The notes under the pieces: model-generated
The model's input: the letters and a program-made list of their open reading frames with translations, nothing else
The model's database searches: none
Told to the model about the DNA's origin: nothing
In this document: positions 16,910 through 25,068 of the stretch, piece after piece
Numbering within the stretch: the first letter of the stretch is position 1
Layout of the letters: each line of letters starts with the position of its first letter
Position numbers and translations under genes: made by a program
From: Pseudonocardia parietis
Lineage (GTDB): Bacteria; Actinomycetota; Actinomycetes; Mycobacteriales; Pseudonocardiaceae
Reading direction: 5' to 3'
Assembly (NCBI RefSeq): GCF_017876315.1
Contig: NZ_JAGINU010000001.1
Coordinates: 5,208,001 to 5,272,000 of the forward strand
Length of the DNA stretch: 64,000 nt

Positions 16910-17803
16910 TCAGACGTCCGGTTCGCTGGGGTCGGTCTTCCGGTGGCCCCAGAAACTGGCCACGTCGTAGCGCGACGGGGTCCAGGTCTCGTCGACGATC
17001 TTGCCGCCGTAGCCGTACTCGATCTGGAAGCCGGACGGGGAGACCACGTAGAACGACAGCATCTCGTCGTTGGAGTGCTTGCCGAACGTGGCCGCCACCG
17101 GGGCGGCTCCGTCCTGCACCCGGTCCCAGGCCCGCCCGACGACGTCGATGTCGGAGGTCTCGAACATCAGGTGGGCGACGCCCGGGGGCGCGTCGGGGAT
17201 CGGTGCCCACGCGAACGAGTGGTGGCGGGGGTTCACGTGGGTGAAGGTCCCGTAGGCGCCCGGCCCGAAGTCGATGTAGTCGCTGATCCGGAAACCGAGG
17301 ATATCGAGGTACAGCGCGGTGTAGGCGTCGTCGTCGCTGACGAACTGGAAGGCGTGCCCCAGACCGCCGGACCCGGTGACGAAGGTGACGCCGGTGGGCG
17401 ACACGAAACGCGACCGGTCGTTCTTCAGCCCGTAGTAGAGCTCGAGCCGCCGGCCGTCCGGATCGTCGAACGCGACGAGGCCGCTGACCTGGCGTTCCCG
17501 TACGGCTTCCGTGCTCTGGCGCTTCACGGCGTACCCGGCCCGTTCCAGCGCCGTCGCCAGCTCCTCGAGCTCGTTCGGGCCCGTGACCTCCCATCCCAGT
17601 GCGGATACCTCGTCGATGTCGCTGCGCCGGATGTCGAGGCGGTAGGCCTTCTCGTCCATCCGCAGGAGCAGCCGGTCCGCGGTGTGCTCGACGACCTGCA
17701 ACCCGAGCAGGTCGACGGCGAACTCCTTCCAGGCGACGAGATCGGTCGCCGACACGATGGCGTATCCCAGGCTTCGTACTGCTGCCACGACAGAACCTTT
17801 CAT
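16910..17803 (-). CDS. Extradiol (catechol 2,3-type) dioxygenase
   Basis: Type I two-domain vicinal-oxygen-chelate dioxygenase that cleaves a catechol next to its hydroxyls, 297 residues like BphC and HsaC. The iron ligands are visible with canonical spacing: His150 (GGLGHAFQF), His211 (GVAHLMFE) and Glu262 (FQIEYGYGG). Likely acid/base residues are His194-195 in NPRHHSFAW, followed by a Tyr near the end. It lies between the monooxygenase (49 nt upstream) and the transporter. The substrate is probably a substituted catechol made by the HsaA-like enzyme; steroid, biphenyl or phenylpropanoid types cannot be told apart. Confidence 0.93.
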   Translation of the reverse strand: MKGSVVAAVRSLGYAIVSATDLVAWKEFAVDLLGLQVVEHTADRLLLRMDEKAYRLDIRRSDIDEVSALGWEVTGPNELEELATALERAGYAVKRQSTEAVRERQVSGLVAFDDPDGRRLELYYGLKNDRSRFVSPTGVTFVTGSGGLGHAFQFVSDDDAYTALYLDILGFRISDYIDFGPGAYGTFTHVNPRHHSFAWAPIPDAPPGVAHLMFETSDIDVVGRAWDRVQDGAAPVAATFGKHSNDEMLSFYVVSPSGFQIEYGYGGKIVDETWTPSRYDVASFWGHRKTDPSEPDV

Positions 17804-17852
17804 CCGGTGACCCGCGGGTCGATTTGAGCCGGCCCGGTGGACGCGGCTGTGC

Positions 17853-19019
17853 TCACCAGCCGAAGGGGTCGGGCTGGAGTCCGAAGAGGTCGAGTCCGTA
17901 GGCCTGGTACATGGGCTCGGCGACGTTGCAGACGTGGTTCAGGCCGGCATGCAGATCGCGCCAGAAGCGCTGCATCGGCCGGTTGCGGTGGATCGCACCA
18001 CCCCCGGCGTGCGCGAACAGCCGGTCGACGGCATCGACGGCACGGCGGACGGCGCGGACGCCGTTGCGACGGTTCTGCAGGCGCATCGAGTCGGAGATGG
18101 TTCCGCCGGCGGCCACGACGTCGTACATGCGGTTCCAGTCATCGAGGAATTGCGTCCGGCCGGCCGCGATGTCGGCCGCCGCAGCACCCAGGGTGGACAG
18201 CTGCGCCGGATCCGCGGCGGTGACCGTGCCCTTCACCGTGACCCGCGTGCGCGAGTGATCGACGAATGCGCCGAGCGCGCCCTCCGCCATCGCGAGGGTG
18301 GCGCAGTTGATGGCGGCCGGGAATATCGACCCGAACGGGAGCTGGTAGAGCGGCTGGTCCCGGCCGACGACGCGGGCCTGGACACCGTTCTGGAATTTCG
18401 CCGGTTTGTTGACGCGGTAGTCCGGCACGAACGCGTTGTCGATGGACACGTCCTTGCTCCCCGACCCGCAGAGGCCCATGACATTCCACGAGTCGTGATG
18501 GATCGTGTAGTCCGGGCGCGGAAGGACGAAGTTGTACGGCTCCGGATCCGTCACCTCTCCGTTCTCGTCGGCCTTAAGCCCGCCGAGAATGGCCCAGTCA
18601 CAGTTGTCGGTGCCGGACGAGAACGGCCAGCGGCCGCTGAACACGTAGCCCCCGTCGACCGGCCGGGCACGTCCCATGGGCGCGTACGGCGACGCGATCC
18701 ACGTGTCGGGGTCATCGCCCCACAGCTCGTCCTGCAGACGCTTGTCCCACTGGCCCAGCTGCCACGGGTGCACGCCAACGACGCCGGACACCCAACCCGT
18801 CGACCCGCAGTACGCCCCGAGCTCCAGCACCGTCTCGAAGAACTCGACCGGATGTGCTTCGTAACCGCCGTATTCGGCCGGTTGCAGCATCCGGACCACA
18901 CCGGTCTCCCGCATTTTCCGTGCGGTGGCGTCCGGCAGGCGACCCAGCTGTTCCGCCTCCGCCGCGTGGTCGCGGAAGTGGTCGGCCAGCTTCTCGACGC
19001 GCTCCAGTACCTTGTGCAT
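17853..19019 (-). CDS. HsaA-like flavin-dependent monooxygenase
   Basis: Acyl-CoA-dehydrogenase-fold hydroxylase of 388 residues, close in length and order to HsaA, the oxygenase component that ortho-hydroxylates a phenol using reduced flavin. Typical stretches are LGAYCGSTGWVSGVVGVHPWQLGQW, GRWPFSSGTDNCDWAILGG, HDSWNVMGLCGSGSKDVSIDNAFVP and the C-terminal DRLFAHAGGGAIHRNRPMQRFWRDLHAGLNH with its conserved basic residues. Such enzymes need a flavin reductase (HsaB type), and none is encoded in this operon. It lies 25 nt after the hydrolase gene. Confidence 0.88.
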   Translation of the reverse strand: MHKVLERVEKLADHFRDHAAEAEQLGRLPDATARKMRETGVVRMLQPAEYGGYEAHPVEFFETVLELGAYCGSTGWVSGVVGVHPWQLGQWDKRLQDELWGDDPDTWIASPYAPMGRARPVDGGYVFSGRWPFSSGTDNCDWAILGGLKADENGEVTDPEPYNFVLPRPDYTIHHDSWNVMGLCGSGSKDVSIDNAFVPDYRVNKPAKFQNGVQARVVGRDQPLYQLPFGSIFPAAINCATLAMAEGALGAFVDHSRTRVTVKGTVTAADPAQLSTLGAAAADIAAGRTQFLDDWNRMYDVVAAGGTISDSMRLQNRRNGVRAVRRAVDAVDRLFAHAGGGAIHRNRPMQRFWRDLHAGLNHVCNVAEPMYQAYGLDLFGLQPDPFGW

Positions 19020-19044
19020 CGCTACGCCCTTCCGATCCCCGGCA

Positions 19045-19896
19045 TCAGTTGTTGCGGACGAACTCCGCGACGATTCTGTTGAACTCGTCCGCGTGTTCGA
19101 TCTGGGTCCAGTGACCGCACCGGTTGAACAGCACCAACCGCGAGTCCGGGATCGTCGAGACGAGCCGCAGGGAGTGCTCGTAGTGGACGACCCGGTCGTC
19201 GCGGCCGTGGATGAGCAGCGTCGGGGCGGTGATTCCTGCGACCTGCTCGGGTGTCGCGCCGGACCGCACCGGTCCCCCACCGGCCATGCCCGCGAGGAAG
19301 TTCTCGAGGTGGTCGGGGCGGGCGTTGGCGCCGTCCGCCCGCAGCCGGGCGAGCTCGTCGGTGGCGAACTCCGGCGAGAAGGTCATGATCTCGACCAGTC
19401 GCTTCATGACCTCCGGGGTCGGATTGCGGTACCCCTCGAAGAGGATCTTGAGCCCCTCGGAGGGACCGTCACCGGGGCCGAACACGGTGGGGATACCGGG
19501 GAAGCTGCCCGACCCCATGGTGACCAGGTGGGAGACGCGCTCGGGGTAGCGGGCGGCGAACGTCAGGCCGGTCATGCCCCCCATCGAGTTGCCGACGAGG
19601 GCGGCCTGTTCGAGGCCGAGGTGATCCATGAGCTCGACCACCGCGTTCGGGTGGTCGTAGTCCTCGGGGCGGGCGGCGTCCGACCTCCCCCAGCCCGGTG
19701 CGTCGAGGGCGATCACCCGGAAGGACTCGGCGAGCGGACCGATGTTGGGCCGGAAGTTGCTCCAGCCCGTGGCGCCGGCACCGCTGCCGTGCAACAGGAT
19801 CAGCGCAGGGCCGTCGCCGGCCTCGTTGTAGTGCAGTTTCCAGCTCTTCGTCCGGGCGAAGCGGCTCGTGCTGTCGTCGGTCAGCTCCGTGCTCAT
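19045..19896 (-). CDS. Meta-cleavage product hydrolase (alpha/beta fold)
   Basis: C-C bond hydrolase of the BphD/HsaD/MhpC type, 283 residues. The N-terminal LLHGSGAGATGWSNFRPNIGPLAESFRVIALDAPGWGRSD is the family signature (oxyanion GSGAGA and PGWG). The nucleophile is Ser104 in GNSMGG, the acid is the Asp of HGRDDRVV and the base is the His of CGHWTQIEHADEFN. First gene of the minus-strand operon hydrolase-monooxygenase-dioxygenase-transporter, facing an IclR regulator across 248 bp. It should act on the ring-opened product of the dioxygenase. Confidence 0.92.
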   Translation of the reverse strand: MSTELTDDSTSRFARTKSWKLHYNEAGDGPALILLHGSGAGATGWSNFRPNIGPLAESFRVIALDAPGWGRSDAARPEDYDHPNAVVELMDHLGLEQAALVGNSMGGMTGLTFAARYPERVSHLVTMGSGSFPGIPTVFGPGDGPSEGLKILFEGYRNPTPEVMKRLVEIMTFSPEFATDELARLRADGANARPDHLENFLAGMAGGGPVRSGATPEQVAGITAPTLLIHGRDDRVVHYEHSLRLVSTIPDSRLVLFNRCGHWTQIEHADEFNRIVAEFVRNN

Positions 19897-20030
19897 CAGG
19901 GCCTCTCGCGTCGTCGGGTGGTGCGTCGTTTGTCCCGTGGCGGAGTGAACGCGGCCGGGAGCCGTTGTGGGTGTTTCGTGTGCCGGTGGACGGCACAGCG
20001 ATCGAGTTTCCTTGTCGCGCAACGGGTCTC

Positions 20031-20094
20031 GGTCAATCCTTGTCGCTCCCTGTATCGACCGTTACAGTGATCGGCGTGCTGCAATAACGATCAC
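20031..20094. promoter_or_regulatory. Divergent IclR/catabolic promoter region
   Basis: On the plus strand TTGTCG (20040-20045) and TACAGT (20063-20068) are 17 bp apart, a good promoter for the IclR gene. GTGATC (20067-20072) and GATCAC (20089-20094), separated by 16 bp, form an inverted repeat just downstream and could be an operator. On the minus strand TTGACC (20036-20031) is a plausible -35 for the catabolic operon, but no good -10 follows it. Confidence 0.4.
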
Positions 20095-20144
20095 GAATCG
20101 TGGTGGTTCCCGTCCTGTTGCCGCCCCGAGAAAGGCCCCGGTCG

Positions 20145-20972
20145 ATGACGCCCGAGCTTCGCGAGGCAACCCCGCTGCATTCCCGTGCAGATCCGCGCGA
20201 CCCGCTGGACCGCACCACCGCCCCGATCGATCGGCAGACGGGGTCGACTCCGGTCAGCAAGGCACTGCAGCTACTCGATTCGTTCCGCCAGGGCGGGCCG
20301 AGCCTGGGCGTCAGCGAACTCGCCCGGCGTGCCGCCCTCCCGAAGTCCACCGCGTTCCGGTTGCTGTCCTACCTCGAGCAGGGCGGGTACGTGGAGCGCG
20401 CCGGGACGAACTACACGCTCGGCTGGCGGCTGTTCGAGCTCGGCAACCGGGTGCAGCACTGTCGTCCGCGCGGGTTACGGGAGATCGCCCACCCGCACCT
20501 GAGCGAGCTGTACGCCCGCACCGGCCACCTGGTGAACCTCGCGGTGCTGGAGGGAGCCGAGGTCGTCTACCTCGACAAGATCCACGGGCGCCGCGCTGTG
20601 CGGACCCCGACCGCGGTGGGCAGCCGGATGCCGGCCTCGTGTGTGGGACTCGGCAAGGCGATGCTGGCCCACAGCGGCCAGGAGGGGCTGCGCCGGGTGA
20701 TCAGCTCGGGCCTGGAGCGCCGGACCCCCTACTCGATCACGGAGCCGGGGCGGCTGCTCAAGGAGCTCGAGCGCATCCGCACCAGCGGCGTCGCCTTCGA
20801 CCACGAGGAAGCGGCCCTGGGGCTCGCCTGCGTCGCGGCGCCGATCCTGGTCGGCGGGCGTTGCCTGGCAGCGATCTCCATCTCGAGCGCGACGACCCGC
20901 TTCAACCCCGGCGCCATCGTCGCGCATGTCCGCAGCGTCGCGCAGAGCATCTCCGCGGAGCACCCCGGCTAG
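20145..20972 (+). CDS. IclR-family transcriptional regulator
   Basis: A 275-residue regulator of aromatic or acid catabolism. The N-terminal winged helix runs from about 50 to 100: VSKALQLLDSFRQGGPSLGVSELARRAALPKSTAFRLLSYLEQGGYV. The C-terminal IclR ligand domain shows NLAVLEGAEVVYLDKI, SRMPASCVGLGKAMLA, and GVAFDHEEAALGLACVAAPI with the common effector-loop residues. The ATG at 20145 has GAGAAAGG about ten bases upstream. Divergent from the meta-cleavage operon and presumably its pathway-specific regulator. Confidence 0.92.
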   Translation: MTPELREATPLHSRADPRDPLDRTTAPIDRQTGSTPVSKALQLLDSFRQGGPSLGVSELARRAALPKSTAFRLLSYLEQGGYVERAGTNYTLGWRLFELGNRVQHCRPRGLREIAHPHLSELYARTGHLVNLAVLEGAEVVYLDKIHGRRAVRTPTAVGSRMPASCVGLGKAMLAHSGQEGLRRVISSGLERRTPYSITEPGRLLKELERIRTSGVAFDHEEAALGLACVAAPILVGGRCLAAISISSATTRFNPGAIVAHVRSVAQSISAEHPG

Positions 20973-20973
20973 G

Positions 20974-21038
20974 ACCGCACGAGGGGCGCACCAGAGCTGT
21001 CAGAACATGATCGAACTACTCTGCCGTGCCCCTCGTGG
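20974..21038 (+). repeat. 65-bp terminator-like repeat, copy B
   Basis: Copy B fills the gap between the IclR stop (20972) and the hisH stop (21039). The arms CACGAGGGGC and GCCCCTCGTG pair over 10 bp, and the core ATGATCGAACTACTCTGC is identical to copy A. Orientation is the same as copy A, and the stretch differs at 7 of 65 positions. Because it sits exactly between convergent genes it probably serves as a bidirectional terminator, and it marks the right edge of block 2. Confidence 0.82.
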
Positions 21039-21671
21039 TCAGGCGACGGACTTCAGCCAGTTCTCCAGGACGGTGGCGCCGGCGTCGCCGGACTTCTCGG
21101 GGTGGAACTGGGTGGCGCAGAGCGGGCCGTTCTCGACGGCGGCGACGACGTCCTCGCCGTGGTGGGTCCACGTCACCTTCGGCGGGGCGATCGCGTGCGA
21201 CTCCACGAACTCCCAGCGGCGCACACCGAACGAGTGCACGAAGTAGAAGCGGGTGTCGTCGTCGAGCCCGGCGAACAGCGTGCTGCCCTCGGGAGCCCGC
21301 ACCGTGTTCCAGCCCATGTGCGGCAGGACGTCGGCCTGGATCCGCTCGACGGTGCCCGGCCACTCACCGCAGCCCGCGGTGTCCTCGCCGAACTCGACGC
21401 CGTGCTCGAACATCACCTGCATGCCGACGCAGATGCCGAGCACCGGGCGGCCACCGGCCAGCCGGCGTCCGATGATCTGCGGGCCGCGGACGCCGTGCAG
21501 ACCCCTCATACACGCCGCGAACGCGCCGACACCCGGGACGACCAGGGCTTCGGCCTCCACGGCGGTGTCGAAGTCGGCCGTGACGGTGACCTCCGCCCCG
21601 ACGCGTTCCAGTGCCCGCTCGGCAGAACGCAGGTTTCCCGAGCCGTAGTCGAGGACGACGATCCGTGCCAC
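21039..21671 (-). CDS. hisH: Imidazole glycerol phosphate synthase, glutaminase subunit
   Basis: Class I glutamine amidotransferase that supplies ammonia to HisF, 210 residues. It has LDYGSGNLRS at the N-terminus, VVPGVGAF (oxyanion region), the nucleophile Cys81 in LGICVGMQVMFE and the His-Glu pair in TQFHPEKSG. The GTG at 21671 (VARIVVLDYG) is the likely start; another GTG lies 5 bp upstream out of frame. It stands alone, separated from hisB by about 9.7 kb and from priA by about 7.9 kb, although hisB-hisH-priA are contiguous in most actinobacteria. Confidence 0.96.
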   Translation of the reverse strand: MARIVVLDYGSGNLRSAERALERVGAEVTVTADFDTAVEAEALVVPGVGAFAACMRGLHGVRGPQIIGRRLAGGRPVLGICVGMQVMFEHGVEFGEDTAGCGEWPGTVERIQADVLPHMGWNTVRAPEGSTLFAGLDDDTRFYFVHSFGVRRWEFVESHAIAPPKVTWTHHGEDVVAAVENGPLCATQFHPEKSGDAGATVLENWLKSVA

Positions 21672-21769
21672 GCCACCAGGGTAGTCGCCGGTCGGACCCG
21701 CTTCCCGCGAAGGTCCCGCCGGGTGGGCCGGCGCGGCGTCCGAGATCGTCACCGCGGCGCCCGGGATCG

Positions 21770-24160
21770 TCACCGCGTGACCCGGGCCGTGGTGACGGCG
21801 GCGGCCACGGCGGCCGCCACGAGGCAGATCGCCGCCGCCAGGACCGGGACACCAGGATCGAGCACGGGATTCACCGGCTGCCCGGTGGCGGTCGACAGTC
21901 CCGAGGCGACGGCGGCCAGCGGCGCGACGGTGACCAGGAACCCGAGCGCGGTCCCGGCCGCGGTCGATGCCGCGGCCTCGGCGACCGCGATCCCGATCGT
22001 GTGCGCGCGGGTGGCACCGGCCGCGGCGAGTACGGCCAGATCGGACCGCCGGGCCCGGGCGGCGGCGACGATGCCGTTGGCCACCGCCAGCCCGCCGTAG
22101 CCTGCCGAGACCGCGACCAGCAGGGCCGCGAGGGCGTCGGTGAGGCGGGCGTCGACGGCGTAGTCGGCGAGGGCGTAGGACTGCGCGTCCCGGGCGACGG
22201 TGCCCGGTGGCAGCGGGTCCGGCTCCGCACCGGTGGGCAGGAACGCGGTGTCGGTGACGGCGGCCGGGTCGTGCGTGCGTACGTGGGACCGGGCGAGCGC
22301 GATGTCCCCGCGCCGCTCGTCCGGCGGCAGCACCCGGGTGATCTGCAGGTCCACGACGGTCCCGTCGGCGAACCGCGCGGGCAGGGTGTCCCCCGCCGCG
22401 ACACCGAGATCGGCTGCGACCGGCTCGGACAGCACCGTCTCCCCGGGCCGGACCAGTGCGGTGTCGTCGGTGCCGACGGCGTCCGCCGCCACCGGACCGC
22501 CCGGGCCGGGTACGACCAGCACGGTGGGCAGCGGGGTCCGTGCGCCGGGGACGGCGAGGGCGCGGGCAGTGGTGTCGGGCAGGCCGGGCGCGCCGTCCTG
22601 CTCGACGGTGACGGAGCCGGCGAGCAGCGCCGTGCGCTGCGCGGGGTAGGCCGCGGCCATCGTGTCGACCAGGCCGCCGACCAGCACCGCGAACCCCACT
22701 GCGACGACCGCCGGCGCGGCGACCGCGGCGGCGCGGGCGGGTGCGGCGGCCAGTTCGGCGCGGACCAGGGTCGCCGTGACACCCGCGGGGAACCACCGCC
22801 GCCGGAGCCCTGGCCGAACCGGTGATTCGAGCCGCGCCGTCGGGCGGTCCGTGCCCGCCGCCGTTCCGGCGCGGGCCAGTGGCCCGATCACCGCCGGCGC
22901 CAGCAGTGCCGCGGCAGCCACCAGGACCGCGCCGGTCGTGAGGGCCAGCCCCATCCGGCCGTCGCCGCCGGCCGCCGCGGTCGCAACGGCGAGGCCTCCT
23001 CCCGCGACGAGGGCGATGAGACCCGCGGCCAGCCGGGGCCGGGTCAGCATCGGCACCCCGCCCCGGTCCTCGACGGCGTCCAGCGGGGTCGCGCGCGCCG
23101 CCGTCCGGGACGCGGTGAGACCTCCGCCGAGCGCCAGCAGCATCCCCGCCGCCGCGGCGACGAGCAGCGGACCCGACGCCGGCGGTACGGAGACCGGTTG
23201 CGCGGCCTCCACGGCAACGAGCGCCCGGTACAGCAACGGGGCCGAGCCCGCGGCGAGCGCCGTCCCGAGCACCGCCCCGATGATCCCGGTGAGCACGGAC
23301 TCCCCCAGCACGGTGCGCCGGACCTGCCCGGGAGTGGCACCGACCGCACGCAGCAGCCCGAGCTCGCGCCGCCGGCCCGCGACCGCGGTGGACAGCACGG
23401 CGGAGACGACCACGACCGTCGTCACGCCGGTGAGCAGTCCGAGGGCGGCGAGCAGCTGGGTGCCGCGGTGCCGGACCCGGGAGTTCTGCAGCGGTTCGAC
23501 GGCGCCGCGGTCGTCGCCGGTCAGCACGGTCGCGCCGGGCGGGGCGGGCGGGACCGCTCCCAGCACCCCGATCGTCCGGACTCCGGGGGCGTACCGGGCG
23601 GCCTCGGCGTCGGTGACGTACACCCCGTCCGCGTCGGTGACGCCCGTGACCCGGACGTCTCGGACGGTGTCGGCGAACAGCACCGGCAGCGTCATCCCGG
23701 GTTCCACCCCGAGCGCGGACCCGACCACCGCCTCCCCCGGTGTGCGCGGTGTCCGGCCCGCGACGAGGCCGTGTCCACCGAGGGCGAGGCTCGCGATCCC
23801 GTGCCCGCCCTCGCGGTCCTCCGGGTCCCCGGCGGGACGGCCACCAGGCATCGGGACGGCCGGGAAGGACCGGTCGGCGAGCACCGCCCGCACGCCCGGG
23901 CCCGTCCTCAGCCGGGCGATCGTCGCGTCGGCCTCGGCGGGCGACCACGGGATCCGCCGGTCCGTCCGCGCGGAACGCGACTCGGCGACCGCCGGCGGGA
24001 CGACCAGGGCCGACGTCGCGGCGAACCGGCCCTGCACGGGCGGGCGGGCCGCCGAGGCGGCCAGCAGGACGGCACCGATCAGGCCCACCCCGAGCGCGAC
24101 GGCGAGCACGGTCGCGAGCAGCTCCCGCCACCGGGTGCGCAGGTTCGCCCGGGCGATCAC
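21770..24160 (-). CDS. ABC transporter permease (FtsX/MacB type)
   Basis: Large permease of 796 residues. The N-terminal span (LLATVLAVALGVGLIGAVLLAA) and a long extracytoplasmic domain are followed by a FtsX block with three spans and the motif GRRRELGLLRAVGATPGQVRR (about 280-300). A second extracytoplasmic part and a second FtsX block follow (LAVLAAAGATRAHTIGIAVAEA, about 710-740). This duplicated layout fits exporters of peptides or lipids, or mechanotransmission ABC systems. The GTG start overlaps the ATPase stop in a GTGA. Confidence 0.9.
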   Translation of the reverse strand: MIARANLRTRWRELLATVLAVALGVGLIGAVLLAASAARPPVQGRFAATSALVVPPAVAESRSARTDRRIPWSPAEADATIARLRTGPGVRAVLADRSFPAVPMPGGRPAGDPEDREGGHGIASLALGGHGLVAGRTPRTPGEAVVGSALGVEPGMTLPVLFADTVRDVRVTGVTDADGVYVTDAEAARYAPGVRTIGVLGAVPPAPPGATVLTGDDRGAVEPLQNSRVRHRGTQLLAALGLLTGVTTVVVVSAVLSTAVAGRRRELGLLRAVGATPGQVRRTVLGESVLTGIIGAVLGTALAAGSAPLLYRALVAVEAAQPVSVPPASGPLLVAAAAGMLLALGGGLTASRTAARATPLDAVEDRGGVPMLTRPRLAAGLIALVAGGGLAVATAAAGGDGRMGLALTTGAVLVAAAALLAPAVIGPLARAGTAAGTDRPTARLESPVRPGLRRRWFPAGVTATLVRAELAAAPARAAAVAAPAVVAVGFAVLVGGLVDTMAAAYPAQRTALLAGSVTVEQDGAPGLPDTTARALAVPGARTPLPTVLVVPGPGGPVAADAVGTDDTALVRPGETVLSEPVAADLGVAAGDTLPARFADGTVVDLQITRVLPPDERRGDIALARSHVRTHDPAAVTDTAFLPTGAEPDPLPPGTVARDAQSYALADYAVDARLTDALAALLVAVSAGYGGLAVANGIVAAARARRSDLAVLAAAGATRAHTIGIAVAEAAASTAAGTALGFLVTVAPLAAVASGLSTATGQPVNPVLDPGVPVLAAAICLVAAAVAAAVTTARVTR

Positions 24161-25005
24161 CGGGCACCGCCCGGCGCGGTGAGCCGACGCGCGATGACGG
24201 TGGCCGCCTCGGGATCCCCCGGCGGCCCGGGGACGCCGAACCGGTCGTGCACGCGGCCGTCACACAGCACCACGACCTCGTCCGCCCACGAGGCGGCGGC
24301 CGGGTCGTGGGTGACCATCAGCGTCGCCGTGCCGCCCGCTCGGGTGCACCGGCGCAGCAGCTGCAGCACCTCCGCCGACGACGCCGAGTCCAGCGCCCCG
24401 GTCGGCTCGTCGGCGAACAGCACGCCGGGCCGGGTGAACAGGGCCCGGGCGATCGCGACCCGCTGCTGCTGGCCACCGGACAGCTGCGCCGGCCGGTGCC
24501 CGGCCCGGTCGGCGAGCCCGACCTCGTCCAGCGCCGCCGTCACCGCCGAAGCGGGCACTCGTCTGCGGGCCAGCCGGGCGGGGAGCGCCACGTTCTGGGC
24601 CGCCGTCAGCGACGCGACCAGGTTGAACGCCTGGAACACGATCCCGATCCGCTCGCGGCGCAGCAGGGTGCGGCGGCGTTCGGAGAGCGAGCCGAGATCG
24701 ACGTCGCCGAGCAGCACCCGTCCGGACTCCGGGGTGTCGAGCCCGGCCGCGCAGTGCAGCAACGTGGACTTGCCGGACCCCGACGGCCCCATCACCGCCG
24801 TCAGTGAGCCGGGGTGCAGCCGCAGCGAGATGCCGTCGAGGGCCCGGACCGGGGGCGCACCCCGGGGCCGGTGGACGTGCCGCAGGTCCACCAGTTCGAG
24901 CAGCGGGGCCCTGTGGTCCCCGGTCGTGGGCGCCGTGTCCGGTCGTGTCGTGCAACGCATGGTCCGAGTCGACCGCGCCTGCGGGGCGTGCGCGGTCACC
25001 CGCAC
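24157..25005 (-). CDS. ABC transporter ATP-binding protein
   Basis: ATPase partner of the FtsX-type permease, LolD/MacB class. Motifs in order are Walker A GPSGSGKST, Q-loop IVFQAFNL, signature LSGGQQQRVAIARAL, Walker B VLFADEPTGALD and switch His in MVTHDP. The start is uncertain: GTGs at 25005 and 24999 follow CGGAG, giving 282 or 280 residues, while an ATG at 24960 would give 267; the ABC domain begins only about 35 residues in. It faces the second two-component system, an arrangement usual for envelope-stress or antimicrobial-peptide exporters. Confidence 0.9.
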   Translation of the reverse strand: MRVTAHAPQARSTRTMRCTTRPDTAPTTGDHRAPLLELVDLRHVHRPRGAPPVRALDGISLRLHPGSLTAVMGPSGSGKSTLLHCAAGLDTPESGRVLLGDVDLGSLSERRRTLLRRERIGIVFQAFNLVASLTAAQNVALPARLARRRVPASAVTAALDEVGLADRAGHRPAQLSGGQQQRVAIARALFTRPGVLFADEPTGALDSASSAEVLQLLRRCTRAGGTATLMVTHDPAAASWADEVVVLCDGRVHDRFGVPGPPGDPEAATVIARRLTAPGGAR

Positions 25006-25016
25006 GGGACTCCGGT

Positions 25017-25034
25017 GGTAGCCCTGGCACTACC
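25017..25034. promoter_or_regulatory. Inverted repeat between ABC exporter and kinase
   Basis: GGTAG and CTACC flank an 8-bp spacer in the divergent promoter region. A TACGTT at 25057-25062 lies six bases before the kinase GTG (25069), suggesting a leaderless kinase transcript. The inverted repeat is a candidate site for the LuxR-type response regulator encoded just downstream. Confidence 0.35.
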
Positions 25035-25068
25035 GCGCCGGGCCGGGCCGATCTTCTACGTTGCAGGG

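Noticed and set aside
21007..21246. Small ORF starting MIELLC in the repeat copies A and B
   Set aside because: The two frames diverge straight after the repeat and run into unrelated sequence; the shared start reflects the repeat, not a gene.
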